From: CAZHOV01 sp964534315
GTDB taxonomy: Bacteria > Bacteroidota > Bacteroidia > Chitinophagales > Saprospiraceae
Direction of reading: 5' to 3'
Length of the DNA: 11,374 nt
Assembly: GCA_964534315.1 (NCBI GenBank)
Contig: CAZHOV010000184.1
Coordinates: 1 to 11,374 of the forward strand
Part shown: one piece after another, positions 1 through 6,040 of the stretch
Position numbering within the stretch: position 1 is the stretch's first letter
Layout: each line of letters begins with the position of its first letter
Made by a program: the position numbers and the translations under genes
Notes under the pieces: model-generated
What the model saw: the letters and a program-made list of their open reading frames with translations, nothing else
Database searches by the model: none
Told to the model about the DNA's origin: nothing

Positions 1-8
1 ATAGGTTA

Positions 9-902
9 CTATTGTACTACATCAACCAGCTCAACGCTGAATACCAGTTCTGCCCCTCCGGGAATACCGGCGGGAGGATTGCCCTGATCTCCGTAACCCA
101 GGTCTGAGGGAATAAAAAAGACAGCTTTAGTACCTTCTTTTAGGAGAGCTATCCCTTCATCCCATCCCGGTATAACCTTGCCTTGTCCTAGTGGAAAGTC
201 TAACGTACGTCCTCTTTGGTAGGAATTATCAAATGATTCACCATCTAGTTTAAACCCATAGTAATGGACTTTTACGGTTTGTCCTTCGGTTGGTTGAACC
301 CCGGTACCTTCTTCCTGGATAAGGTATTTCAAGCCGGATTCAGTAGTTTTTAGCTGGCCATCTAGTTTGCCGTTCTTGTATTCTTCGATCAGGGCTCTGG
401 TATCGTCACCCATGGCATCAATAGCTTTATTTTCTTCCTCTAATTCGGCTGCAGTTTTAATGGATACCAACTTCAGATGGTAAGTCAAAACATCTTCATT
501 GGATAATTGAGGAGGTAATTGGCTTACGGTATCAAGCGATTGATAGACAGTAAGGCTGTCGCCTACGCTCATTAAAAAGAGCGCATCATACTGGGGAGGC
601 GTAGGTTGCTTTAATGTAGCTCGGGCAGGCAATACTAGCACCCTTGGCTGGCCGGTTTTTATAGAAGAAAACAATACCGAAGTATCGTTTTTAGTTATCG
701 TTTCATGATACGTAATTTGATCTCCTACTTGTGGTTGTGGCCCCTCACTTTGAACGTGATGTTTGTATGGAAAACCAGCTTCTGTTTTTTGTAAATTTGC
801 TGTATCCGTTGAACCTGATGGTTCGCAAGCGAAAAAAACAAAAGATAATAAAAGAAAAAATGACCAAGTTTTTAGAACTTGGATAGGTTTAGGCATATTC
901 AT
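9..902 (-). CDS. FKBP-type peptidyl-prolyl cis-trans isomerase, predicted lipoprotein
   Basis: This protein of 297 residues is predicted to speed proline cis-trans isomerisation during protein folding outside the cytoplasm. Residues 1-26 form a lipoprotein signal peptide: positive residues, a hydrophobic run, then a lipobox-like FFAC with Cys26. Residues about 190-297 are a complete FKBP domain, with VHYYG (212-216), FD (224-225), VIPGW (243-247), LGYG (268-271), AGIP (278-281) and a final hydrophobic strand. These are the usual FKBP pocket residues. Residues about 43-150 look like a second, degenerate FKBP fold (PQPQVGDQITYH, then LMSVGDSLTVY) without the pocket residues. A charged helical linker (about 151-180) joins them. 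The ATG at 902 was chosen; a second ATG at 896 is possible. No Shine-Dalgarno is visible. The gene lies 32 bp after the DHH gene, so the two are probably co-transcribed. GldI of flavobacterial gliding motility is a lipoprotein of this family, but orthology cannot be claimed here. Confidence 0.93.
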   Translation of the reverse strand: MNMPKPIQVLKTWSFFLLLSFVFFACEPSGSTDTANLQKTEAGFPYKHHVQSEGPQPQVGDQITYHETITKNDTSVLFSSIKTGQPRVLVLPARATLKQPTPPQYDALFLMSVGDSLTVYQSLDTVSQLPPQLSNEDVLTYHLKLVSIKTAAELEEENKAIDAMGDDTRALIEEYKNGKLDGQLKTTESGLKYLIQEEGTGVQPTEGQTVKVHYYGFKLDGESFDNSYQRGRTLDFPLGQGKVIPGWDEGIALLKEGTKAVFFIPSDLGYGDQGNPPAGIPGGAELVFSVELVDVVQ

Positions 903-934
903 AATATAAATTTAAATTGATAGTAATATCTTTG

Positions 935-1942
935 TTAGAGATTTTGGAGTTGGTCTTTGTATTCGGGTAAGATGTTCTTGAATTTAGCGAGCGTTTGGCG
1001 AAGATTCTGGTGGGAATAACCGCCTGAGGCGTTTTTATGTCCCCCTCCTTTAAAATATTTAGTTGCGATCTCCTGCACTGAAAAATCACCTTTTGACCTG
1101 AACGATAGCTTGACGATCTTTGGTTGTTCGGTGATAAAAGCTGCTAATTTAATCTTTTTCATTTTAAGCAGATAATTTACAATGCCTTCCGTATCTCCTC
1201 TTTGTATGTTAAAGTGCTTGTAATCTCTCTTTGTCAGTGTGATAATACCTGTTGCGTATTCATCGAGAATTTCCATTCGGTTGGCCAGGCAATGTCCCAG
1301 CAACCTCAATGGTTTTTCCGGAAAACAATTAAAGATCAGGTCTTGGAGCTTATAGTCATCGACTCCCAACCGGACGAGCTCACTGACAATCTCAAACAAG
1401 CGGGGCGAAGTTCCATATTTGAAAGAACCGGTATCGGTAATGATTCCTGTGTAAAGGCAGTCTCCAATAGAGGTATTCATTTTCGAATGATCGCCTAGCA
1501 TACCGATAAATTCATAGATCATTTCGCTCGTAGAGCTGGCTTGAGTATCGGAGTATACATAATCTGCAAAAGGCTCAGGATCGATATGGTGATCGATCAT
1601 AACTTTTGGTTTTTTCGAATGATAGATCATTTCTCCTACCTTATCTATCCGGTCAAGAGAATTGAAATCCAGACAAAAGTAAAGATCTGCTTGTTCAATT
1701 TTAGGTTTCACTTTTTCCGGATCCAGATCATAAATTAATACCTGATCGCTGTCGGGCATCCAGGAAAAAATTCCGGGAAATTCGGATGGAAATATCACTG
1801 TTATGGAATGCCCCAGTTGTTTCAAGTACCAGTAGAGCCCTAACGAGGACCCCAGGGCATCACCGTCGGGATTTCGATGAGATAAAATGACAATATCCTT
1901 AGGTGAGGACAATAATGACTTTACTTCTGCAATCTGCTCCAT
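935..1942 (-). CDS. DHH/DHHA1 family phosphoesterase, NrnA-like (oligoribonuclease / pAp phosphatase type)
   Basis: This predicted cytoplasmic, metal-dependent phosphoesterase has 335 residues, a normal length for the NrnA family. That family degrades 2-5 nt RNA fragments and often dephosphorylates 3'-phosphoadenosine 5'-phosphate. All DHH motifs are visible: HRNPDGDALGS at residues 22-32 (N24, D26, D28), CLDFN with D92, the name-giving DHH at 117-119, and ITDTGSF with D170. The C-terminal DHHA1 domain carries the substrate-binding GGGHKNASGG at 299-308. The active site therefore looks complete. The ATG at 1942 gives a start just before the first helix of the fold. A Bacteroidota-type promoter candidate lies about 30 bp upstream, and the FKBP lipoprotein gene follows 32 bp downstream. 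The fold is certain. The substrate (nanoRNA, pAp or a cyclic dinucleotide breakdown product) is inferred from the family and cannot be read from the sequence. Confidence 0.95.
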   Translation of the reverse strand: MEQIAEVKSLLSSPKDIVILSHRNPDGDALGSSLGLYWYLKQLGHSITVIFPSEFPGIFSWMPDSDQVLIYDLDPEKVKPKIEQADLYFCLDFNSLDRIDKVGEMIYHSKKPKVMIDHHIDPEPFADYVYSDTQASSTSEMIYEFIGMLGDHSKMNTSIGDCLYTGIITDTGSFKYGTSPRLFEIVSELVRLGVDDYKLQDLIFNCFPEKPLRLLGHCLANRMEILDEYATGIITLTKRDYKHFNIQRGDTEGIVNYLLKMKKIKLAAFITEQPKIVKLSFRSKGDFSVQEIATKYFKGGGHKNASGGYSHQNLRQTLAKFKNILPEYKDQLQNL

Positions 1943-1968
1943 TTGTACAAACGTAATAAAAATTCAGC

Positions 1969-2000
1969 CAAAGATGCCAATTATATTATAATCGGCAAAA
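1969..2000 (-). promoter_or_regulatory. Candidate Bacteroidota-type promoter for the DHH-FKBP unit
   Basis: On the minus strand a TTTTG box (2000-1996) is followed after exactly 19 bp by CATCTTTG (1976-1969). The known primary-sigma consensus of Bacteroidota is TTTG, about 19-21 bp, then TAnnTTTG; only the first base of the second box differs. A start about 7 bp further on would leave a leader of roughly 20 nt before the ATG at 1942. The intervening DNA is very AT-rich. The assignment rests on pattern match alone. Confidence 0.4.
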
Positions 2001-2143
2001 TAAATCATAGAGTATTGGAGAGGCTTCAGGAAATTTTACATTCCATAAACCTAAAAATCATAAAAAACAATCGGATAAAATTTTTGATTTTAGAGAGGAT
2101 TCCTTAACTTTCGCTCGAATTAACAAATTATAATCCTATTGTC

Positions 2144-2175
2144 AGGGGGGTATTATCTAATACCTCCCTTTTTTT
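2144..2175. terminator. GC-rich hairpin with T-run behind mutS2
   Basis: The arms 2145-2155 (GGGGGGTATTA) and 2158-2168 (TAATACCTCCC) pair over 11 positions with a single G-T wobble; the innermost A-T pair probably opens to give a 4-nt loop. Seven T follow on the plus strand (2169-2175), and their end overlaps the mutS2 stop codon (2174-2176). For mutS2, transcribed leftwards, the order is stop, A-run, hairpin, with no T-run after it. The element may end or protect the mutS2 mRNA, but its ideal terminator shape faces the plus strand, where no gene is seen. Confidence 0.55.
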
Positions 2176-4567
2176 ATCCCAAATGCGCTATGGTTACCCC
2201 GTCTCCGCCATTTTCATCTTCCGGATGGACAATTTCTTTTACTGCTTTATATTCCTTGAACTTACTCTTGACCATATCCCTCAAGATTCCATTTCCTTTA
2301 CCATGTACGATCCGGAGATAGGAGGCGTTGGCTAATAGTGCATTATCAATAAAGCTCTCGACCAGTTTCTGAGCTTCTTCTCGACGCATCCCCCGAATAT
2401 CAAGTTTGTTGGCAAAATCGGTTGTGGCTTTTGAAACAGAAGATTCAATACCAACTCCTTTTTTAACGTCCAGAGGCTCTTTGGCATGGGTCAGGTCTCT
2501 TACCTTCACTGTCATTTTGAGCTGCCCCACCAGGACGATCGCTTTATTCTTCTGAATCGATTCCACCTTACCTGTTGCACCACCACTGATTAACTTCACG
2601 AAATCGCCGACTTTAATGGGGCGATCCGATTTTTTATTACGCACGTCTTTGACATAGATCTCTTCCTTGAGATCGGTGATATTAGAGGTCAGTTTTTTTC
2701 GCTTTTCCTTAACCTCAGCAGCTAATTCTTTGGCTTTTTCAAGATTATTTTGCTCACGGATATCACGGATGATTTTTTCCAACTGCTTATTTTCATCTGC
2801 TACCTTTTGGAGTGCCTTTTCTTTAGCCTCCAGCTTAAACTTCTTCCGCTTATATTCCAGATCTTTGTATAGGTTTTCATAATTTTTGATCAGTTTTTCC
2901 AGCTTTTTCTCTTTGGCGGTAATATTGTCCAGCTTTTCTTCCAATTCTTTCTTCTCCGCCTGTAATTCTACCAGCAATTCATCTACCGCTTTAACATCTT
3001 TTCCCGTTTTATGCTTGGCATAATTGAGCATCTTTTTGGAAAGACCGGTTTTTGTGGCAATTTCAAAGGCATAAGAACTTCCCGGTTTTCCCACTTTTAA
3101 CTTATATGTTGGAGACAAGGTGTCTTTATCAAACTCCATGGCGCCGTTGATAATTCCTTTCGTTTTAAAGGCAAATATTTTCAAATTGGAGTAATGGGTG
3201 GTAATGATACCATATACCTTCTTCTTGTGGAACTCATTCAAAATCGCTTCTGCAATGGCTCCCCCCATCTTTGGATCCGTTCCTGAACCAAATTCATCAA
3301 ATAAAATCAACGTGTTTTCATTGGAACTAGCCAGGAATTCCTTCATATTCTTCAGACGGGAGCTATAGGTACTCAAGTCATCCTCCAGGGATTGCTGATC
3401 GCCGATATCGACAAACAACTTTTCAAACACCCCCATTTCTGAAAGCGGATCGACAGGAACCAGGCAACCAGACTGTAAAAGTAGTTGGTTAAGACCTAAG
3501 GCTTTCATGGTTACCGATTTACCTCCGGCATTGGGCCCGCTGATAACAATGATGCGGTTGTGATGCAATAATTTAAGGTTGAACGGAATAGTAGCTTTAC
3601 CCGTATCCTGGTTTTTTAACCAGAGTAAGGGATGATAGCCTTTGGTTATTTTTATGGTCGGCTCATCCATCACCTTGGGCATATTCCCGTCCATTCGCAT
3701 AGCCATTTGTGCCTTTGCCTGAACGATATCAAACCGTAATACCACTCCATTATAACTGCGCATCAAAGGGAGATGAGGGCGCAAATGATCCGTAATATCT
3801 TTCAAAATACGGTAAATCTCTCGCTTCTCTTCATTTTCTAAATCAAAGATGTCATTATTGATATTGATAACCTGTTCAGGCTCAATAAAAGCTGTTTTTC
3901 CGGTTGCAGACTCATCATGGATGATTCCGCGTATCTTGCGTTTGTGTTCGGAAGGAACGCTGAGTACTCTTCTTCCATTTCGAAAGCTTTCGATATTGTC
4001 GGTAAGCCAGCCTTTTTGACGGTAATTCGTGATTAGCTTTCGAAATTCGCGGTCCAACTCCTTTCGCTTGCTATTAATTCCTCTTCTGATCTTTGCTAGT
4101 TCAGGTGTGGCATTTGGTCGGATGGCTCCCTCTTCGTCCATGATGCTATCAATCTGCTTGATAATATCCTTATTGAAAGAATAAGGCTCGATGATTTGAA
4201 ACAATGCCGGATATACTTCTTGTCTTGTTTCAGTAAAGAAGGAAAAGATGCGCTCAATGATCTGAAGCATGTTGAATATGCGGGCAAGGCCTTCAAGGGT
4301 AATAACAGACCCTGGAATTTCAACCATGCGAAAATCTTTGGACAAATCATCATAGGCCGCGATGGGAAATTGATCCCCTTCTTCCAATGAGAGTTTATAT
4401 TCAGAGACTTCTTTGAGTTTTGCTCTGATCAGGAAAGGTTCGGTTTCTATTTGGATATGGTCGAAGTATACTTTTCCCACTTCTCCCAGGCAGTAACTTT
4501 TTAACAATTCAATTACTTTGTCAAATTCCAGCTTTTCAAATAAATCCTTCGAGTTCAGTTCCATCAT
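2174..4567 (-). CDS. mutS2: MutS2 family ATPase/endonuclease with Smr domain
   Basis: MutS2 has a MutS-like ATPase core and a C-terminal nuclease domain. In characterised bacteria it splits collided ribosomes in translation quality control or suppresses homologous recombination; it does not act in mismatch repair. This 797-residue protein has the usual family length. Residues 1-300 are the MutS core/clamp helices, without the MutS mismatch-recognition domain. The ATPase follows: Walker A GPNAGGKS (344-351), signature region SLEDDLSTYSSR (393-404), Walker B ILFDEFGSGTDP (421-432) and TTHYSN (456-461). A long Lys/Glu-rich coiled coil covers about 525-640, and a small beta domain about 650-700. 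The Smr domain has LDIRG (722-726) and HGKG (755-758), both intact. The start at 4567 is supported because the stop codon of the upstream acetyltransferase remnant overlaps it (ATGA); the second codon is also ATG. The gene ends at the hairpin at 2144-2175. Confidence 0.97.
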   Translation of the reverse strand: MMELNSKDLFEKLEFDKVIELLKSYCLGEVGKVYFDHIQIETEPFLIRAKLKEVSEYKLSLEEGDQFPIAAYDDLSKDFRMVEIPGSVITLEGLARIFNMLQIIERIFSFFTETRQEVYPALFQIIEPYSFNKDIIKQIDSIMDEEGAIRPNATPELAKIRRGINSKRKELDREFRKLITNYRQKGWLTDNIESFRNGRRVLSVPSEHKRKIRGIIHDESATGKTAFIEPEQVININNDIFDLENEEKREIYRILKDITDHLRPHLPLMRSYNGVVLRFDIVQAKAQMAMRMDGNMPKVMDEPTIKITKGYHPLLWLKNQDTGKATIPFNLKLLHHNRIIVISGPNAGGKSVTMKALGLNQLLLQSGCLVPVDPLSEMGVFEKLFVDIGDQQSLEDDLSTYSSRLKNMKEFLASSNENTLILFDEFGSGTDPKMGGAIAEAILNEFHKKKVYGIITTHYSNLKIFAFKTKGIINGAMEFDKDTLSPTYKLKVGKPGSSYAFEIATKTGLSKKMLNYAKHKTGKDVKAVDELLVELQAEKKELEEKLDNITAKEKKLEKLIKNYENLYKDLEYKRKKFKLEAKEKALQKVADENKQLEKIIRDIREQNNLEKAKELAAEVKEKRKKLTSNITDLKEEIYVKDVRNKKSDRPIKVGDFVKLISGGATGKVESIQKNKAIVLVGQLKMTVKVRDLTHAKEPLDVKKGVGIESSVSKATTDFANKLDIRGMRREEAQKLVESFIDNALLANASYLRIVHGKGNGILRDMVKSKFKEYKAVKEIVHPEDENGGDGVTIAHLG

Positions 4568-4808
4568 GCGATTATTTTGCTCATTTCAATATGCAGTATC
4601 CCTTTCTCTTTTTGTTTTTCGCCTGTCTCTTTATAACCAAGCTGTCCATAGAATTTAATAGCATTAGCTTTCGAATAGACGACAATATTTCTAAAACCCT
4701 TTTGCTTTGCAAAAGATTCACAGGAAGTGACTAAAATGGTACCAATCCCTGAATATAATGAATCTCATCATAGGCCGGAGTGGCAAATGGAATTGGGGAT
4801 ACGTGCAT
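4564..4808 (-). pseudogene. GNAT-family N-acetyltransferase remnant with internal deletion
   Basis: Two pieces of one acetyltransferase remain, in different frames. The first starts at an ATG (4808-4806) and reads MHVSPIPFATPAYDE, like the beginning of the small ElaA-like (COG2153-type) GNAT enzymes, where PxYDE precedes the first helix. The second, ending at TGA 4566-4564, reads SGIGTILVTSCESFAKQKGF, then AIKFYGQLGYK and GILHIEMSKIIA. These are the acetyl-CoA-binding motif (family Q/RxxGxG/A, here SGIGT), the FYxxLGY motif and the usual C-terminal strand. About 75 central residues are missing, the junction is near 4750-4765, and the frames do not join; two stops (TGA TGA) lie just before the second piece in its own frame. 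A normal family member has about 150 residues and would need about 450 bp; only 245 bp remain. Its TGA overlaps the mutS2 ATG, and it lies 47 bp after the HMG-CoA lyase gene. Family assignment is by recognition; substrate unknown. Confidence 0.78.
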
Positions 4809-4824
4809 GCTATTAAGAATTGAA

Positions 4825-4851
4825 AAACAGTAAAGTGTTTAAACAGTAAAG
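4825..4851. repeat. Short direct repeat AAACAGTAAAG (two copies, 16-bp period)
   Basis: The 11-bp word AAACAGTAAAG occurs at 4825-4835 and again at 4841-4851, in the short gap between the HMG-CoA lyase stop and the acetyltransferase remnant. The last copy ends four bases before the lyase stop codon. It may be a small tandem duplication; no protein-binding role is evident. Confidence 0.5.
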
Positions 4852-4855
4852 CAAC

Positions 4856-5713
4856 TTAATGGTTTTGAGGAAAAACAATCTGTGCTAGTTCCAGGGCTTC
4901 CAGAAAAGAATTTTTATTTATGTTCAGCGGTTCTTCTTGATCCTCAAAAAAGAAAATTAAATTCTCCGTCGCCATATTTCCAGTCAAATCATCCTTGGCC
5001 ATCGGGCAGCCTCCATAGCCTTTCATGGCGCTATCAAAACGCTTACAACCATTTTTATAGGCCGCAAAAATCTTTTCACTCCAGGAGTGAGGTTCGGTAT
5101 GTAAGTGTGCTCCAAACTCCACCTCAGGAAATTTGGGGATCAGATTCCGGAACAGATAGCTGATGCTTTCGGGAGTGGCCACGCCGATGGTATCGGATAA
5201 GGACAAAATGCGAATTTCCATCTCTGCCAATTTCTGCACCCATTTTTGAACGATCTCTACGTTCCATTGGTCGCCATATGGATTTCCAAACCCCATTGAT
5301 ACGTAAACCACCAATTTTTTGTTATTTTTCTGGCAAATTTCCTGAATAGCTTTGACGCGATCTAATGATTCTTCTATAGTGGCATTCGTGTTACGCAGTT
5401 GGAAAGTCTCGGAAATAGAAAAAGGATAACCTAAGTAGGTAATTTCAGGGTGGACGGAGGCATCGCGGGCTCCGCGTTCATTGGCAACAATGGCTAATAA
5501 TTTTGAAGGCGTATCAGAAAGGTCTAACTTTGCCAGCAACTCTTTGGTGTCTTTCATTTGGGGAATAGCTTTTGGAGAAACAAAGCTTCCAAAATCGATT
5601 GTATGAAAACCGATCTTTAGTAGTTTATTGATGTAAGCAGCTTTTTTATCCGTGGGGACGAATTGCTTAAGTCCTTGCATCGCATCTCTCGGACATTCGA
5701 TGAGTTTGATCAT
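4856..5713 (-). CDS. Hydroxymethylglutaryl-CoA lyase family protein (Bacteroidota type)
   Basis: This 285-residue protein belongs to the HMGL-like/DRE-TIM metallolyase family, which cleaves HMG-CoA to acetyl-CoA and acetoacetate, the last step of leucine breakdown. Family marks run in order: ECPRDAMQG (6-14; R9 and D10 match the catalytic Arg and metal-binding Asp), SFVSPKAIPQM (43-53), SLSDTIG (171-177), the metal-binding HxH in AHLHTEPH (203 and 205), and GGCPMAKDDLTGN (234-246) containing the expected mobile-loop Cys236 and N246. The first motif differs from the classical VGPRDGLQ, and HxHDT is replaced by HxHTE. As I recall, this variant is common in Bacteroidota proteins annotated as HMG-CoA lyase. 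The ATG at 5713 sits directly before the first strand. The gene leads a minus-strand cluster with the acetyltransferase remnant and mutS2. A related aldolase or lyase activity on another acyl-CoA cannot be excluded. Confidence 0.85.
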   Translation of the reverse strand: MIKLIECPRDAMQGLKQFVPTDKKAAYINKLLKIGFHTIDFGSFVSPKAIPQMKDTKELLAKLDLSDTPSKLLAIVANERGARDASVHPEITYLGYPFSISETFQLRNTNATIEESLDRVKAIQEICQKNNKKLVVYVSMGFGNPYGDQWNVEIVQKWVQKLAEMEIRILSLSDTIGVATPESISYLFRNLIPKFPEVEFGAHLHTEPHSWSEKIFAAYKNGCKRFDSAMKGYGGCPMAKDDLTGNMATENLIFFFEDQEEPLNINKNSFLEALELAQIVFPQNH

Positions 5714-5818
5714 GAAATTAGTATCCCGTTTTAAGAATTTGATAAAAAGGTCAACATATCAGTTACTGAATCTGTTTCCGAATTAATAAAAAATTATTTA
5801 TTAAACAAATCCATTCCA

Positions 5819-6037
5819 ATGAAAAGAGGAATTATTGCATTAATTGGATTTTTAATTTTTGCTACCGGCTTATTAGCGCTTCTACTGAGCCTTGTTGGTA
5901 TCCAATTTAGTTTCCTTACCTGGATTGATAAGCCCAGTCCTATGTTTGGATTTCTGATGCGTTTAGCCATGATTATAGTTGGCCTGATCATTTTCTACCT
6001 GGCTCAAACTAATTTCGGCAGTGAACAGGAAGAGTGA
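5819..6037 (+). CDS. Small two-helix membrane protein of unknown function
   Basis: This 72-residue protein is the only plus-strand gene in the window. It has two clear hydrophobic segments, about residues 4-28 and 43-63, separated by a short polar stretch (DKPSP) and followed by an acidic tail ending EQEE. The first segment follows MKR, so both ends probably face the cytoplasm with the short loop outside. I do not recognise a named family. Support for a real gene comes from typical membrane-protein composition, its placement between oppositely oriented genes, and the tight end: its TGA (6035-6037) lies 3 bp from the stop codon of the convergent DUF5686 gene. It is divergent from the HMG-CoA lyase gene over a 105-bp AT-rich spacer (5714-5818) that must hold both promoters. 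I found no good match to the Bacteroidota promoter there. Confidence 0.72.
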   Translation: MKRGIIALIGFLIFATGLLALLLSLVGIQFSFLTWIDKPSPMFGFLMRLAMIIVGLIIFYLAQTNFGSEQEE

Positions 6038-6040
6038 CAA

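Noticed and set aside
889..1089. Minus-strand frame of 66 codons overlapping the DHH and FKBP genes
   Set aside because: It overlaps the 3' end of the DHH gene in another frame and has no protein-like features.
5714..5818. Promoters for the divergent lyase and small membrane protein genes
   Set aside because: Promoters must be here, but no TTTG/TAnnTTTG pair at a fitting distance was found on either strand, so none is annotated.
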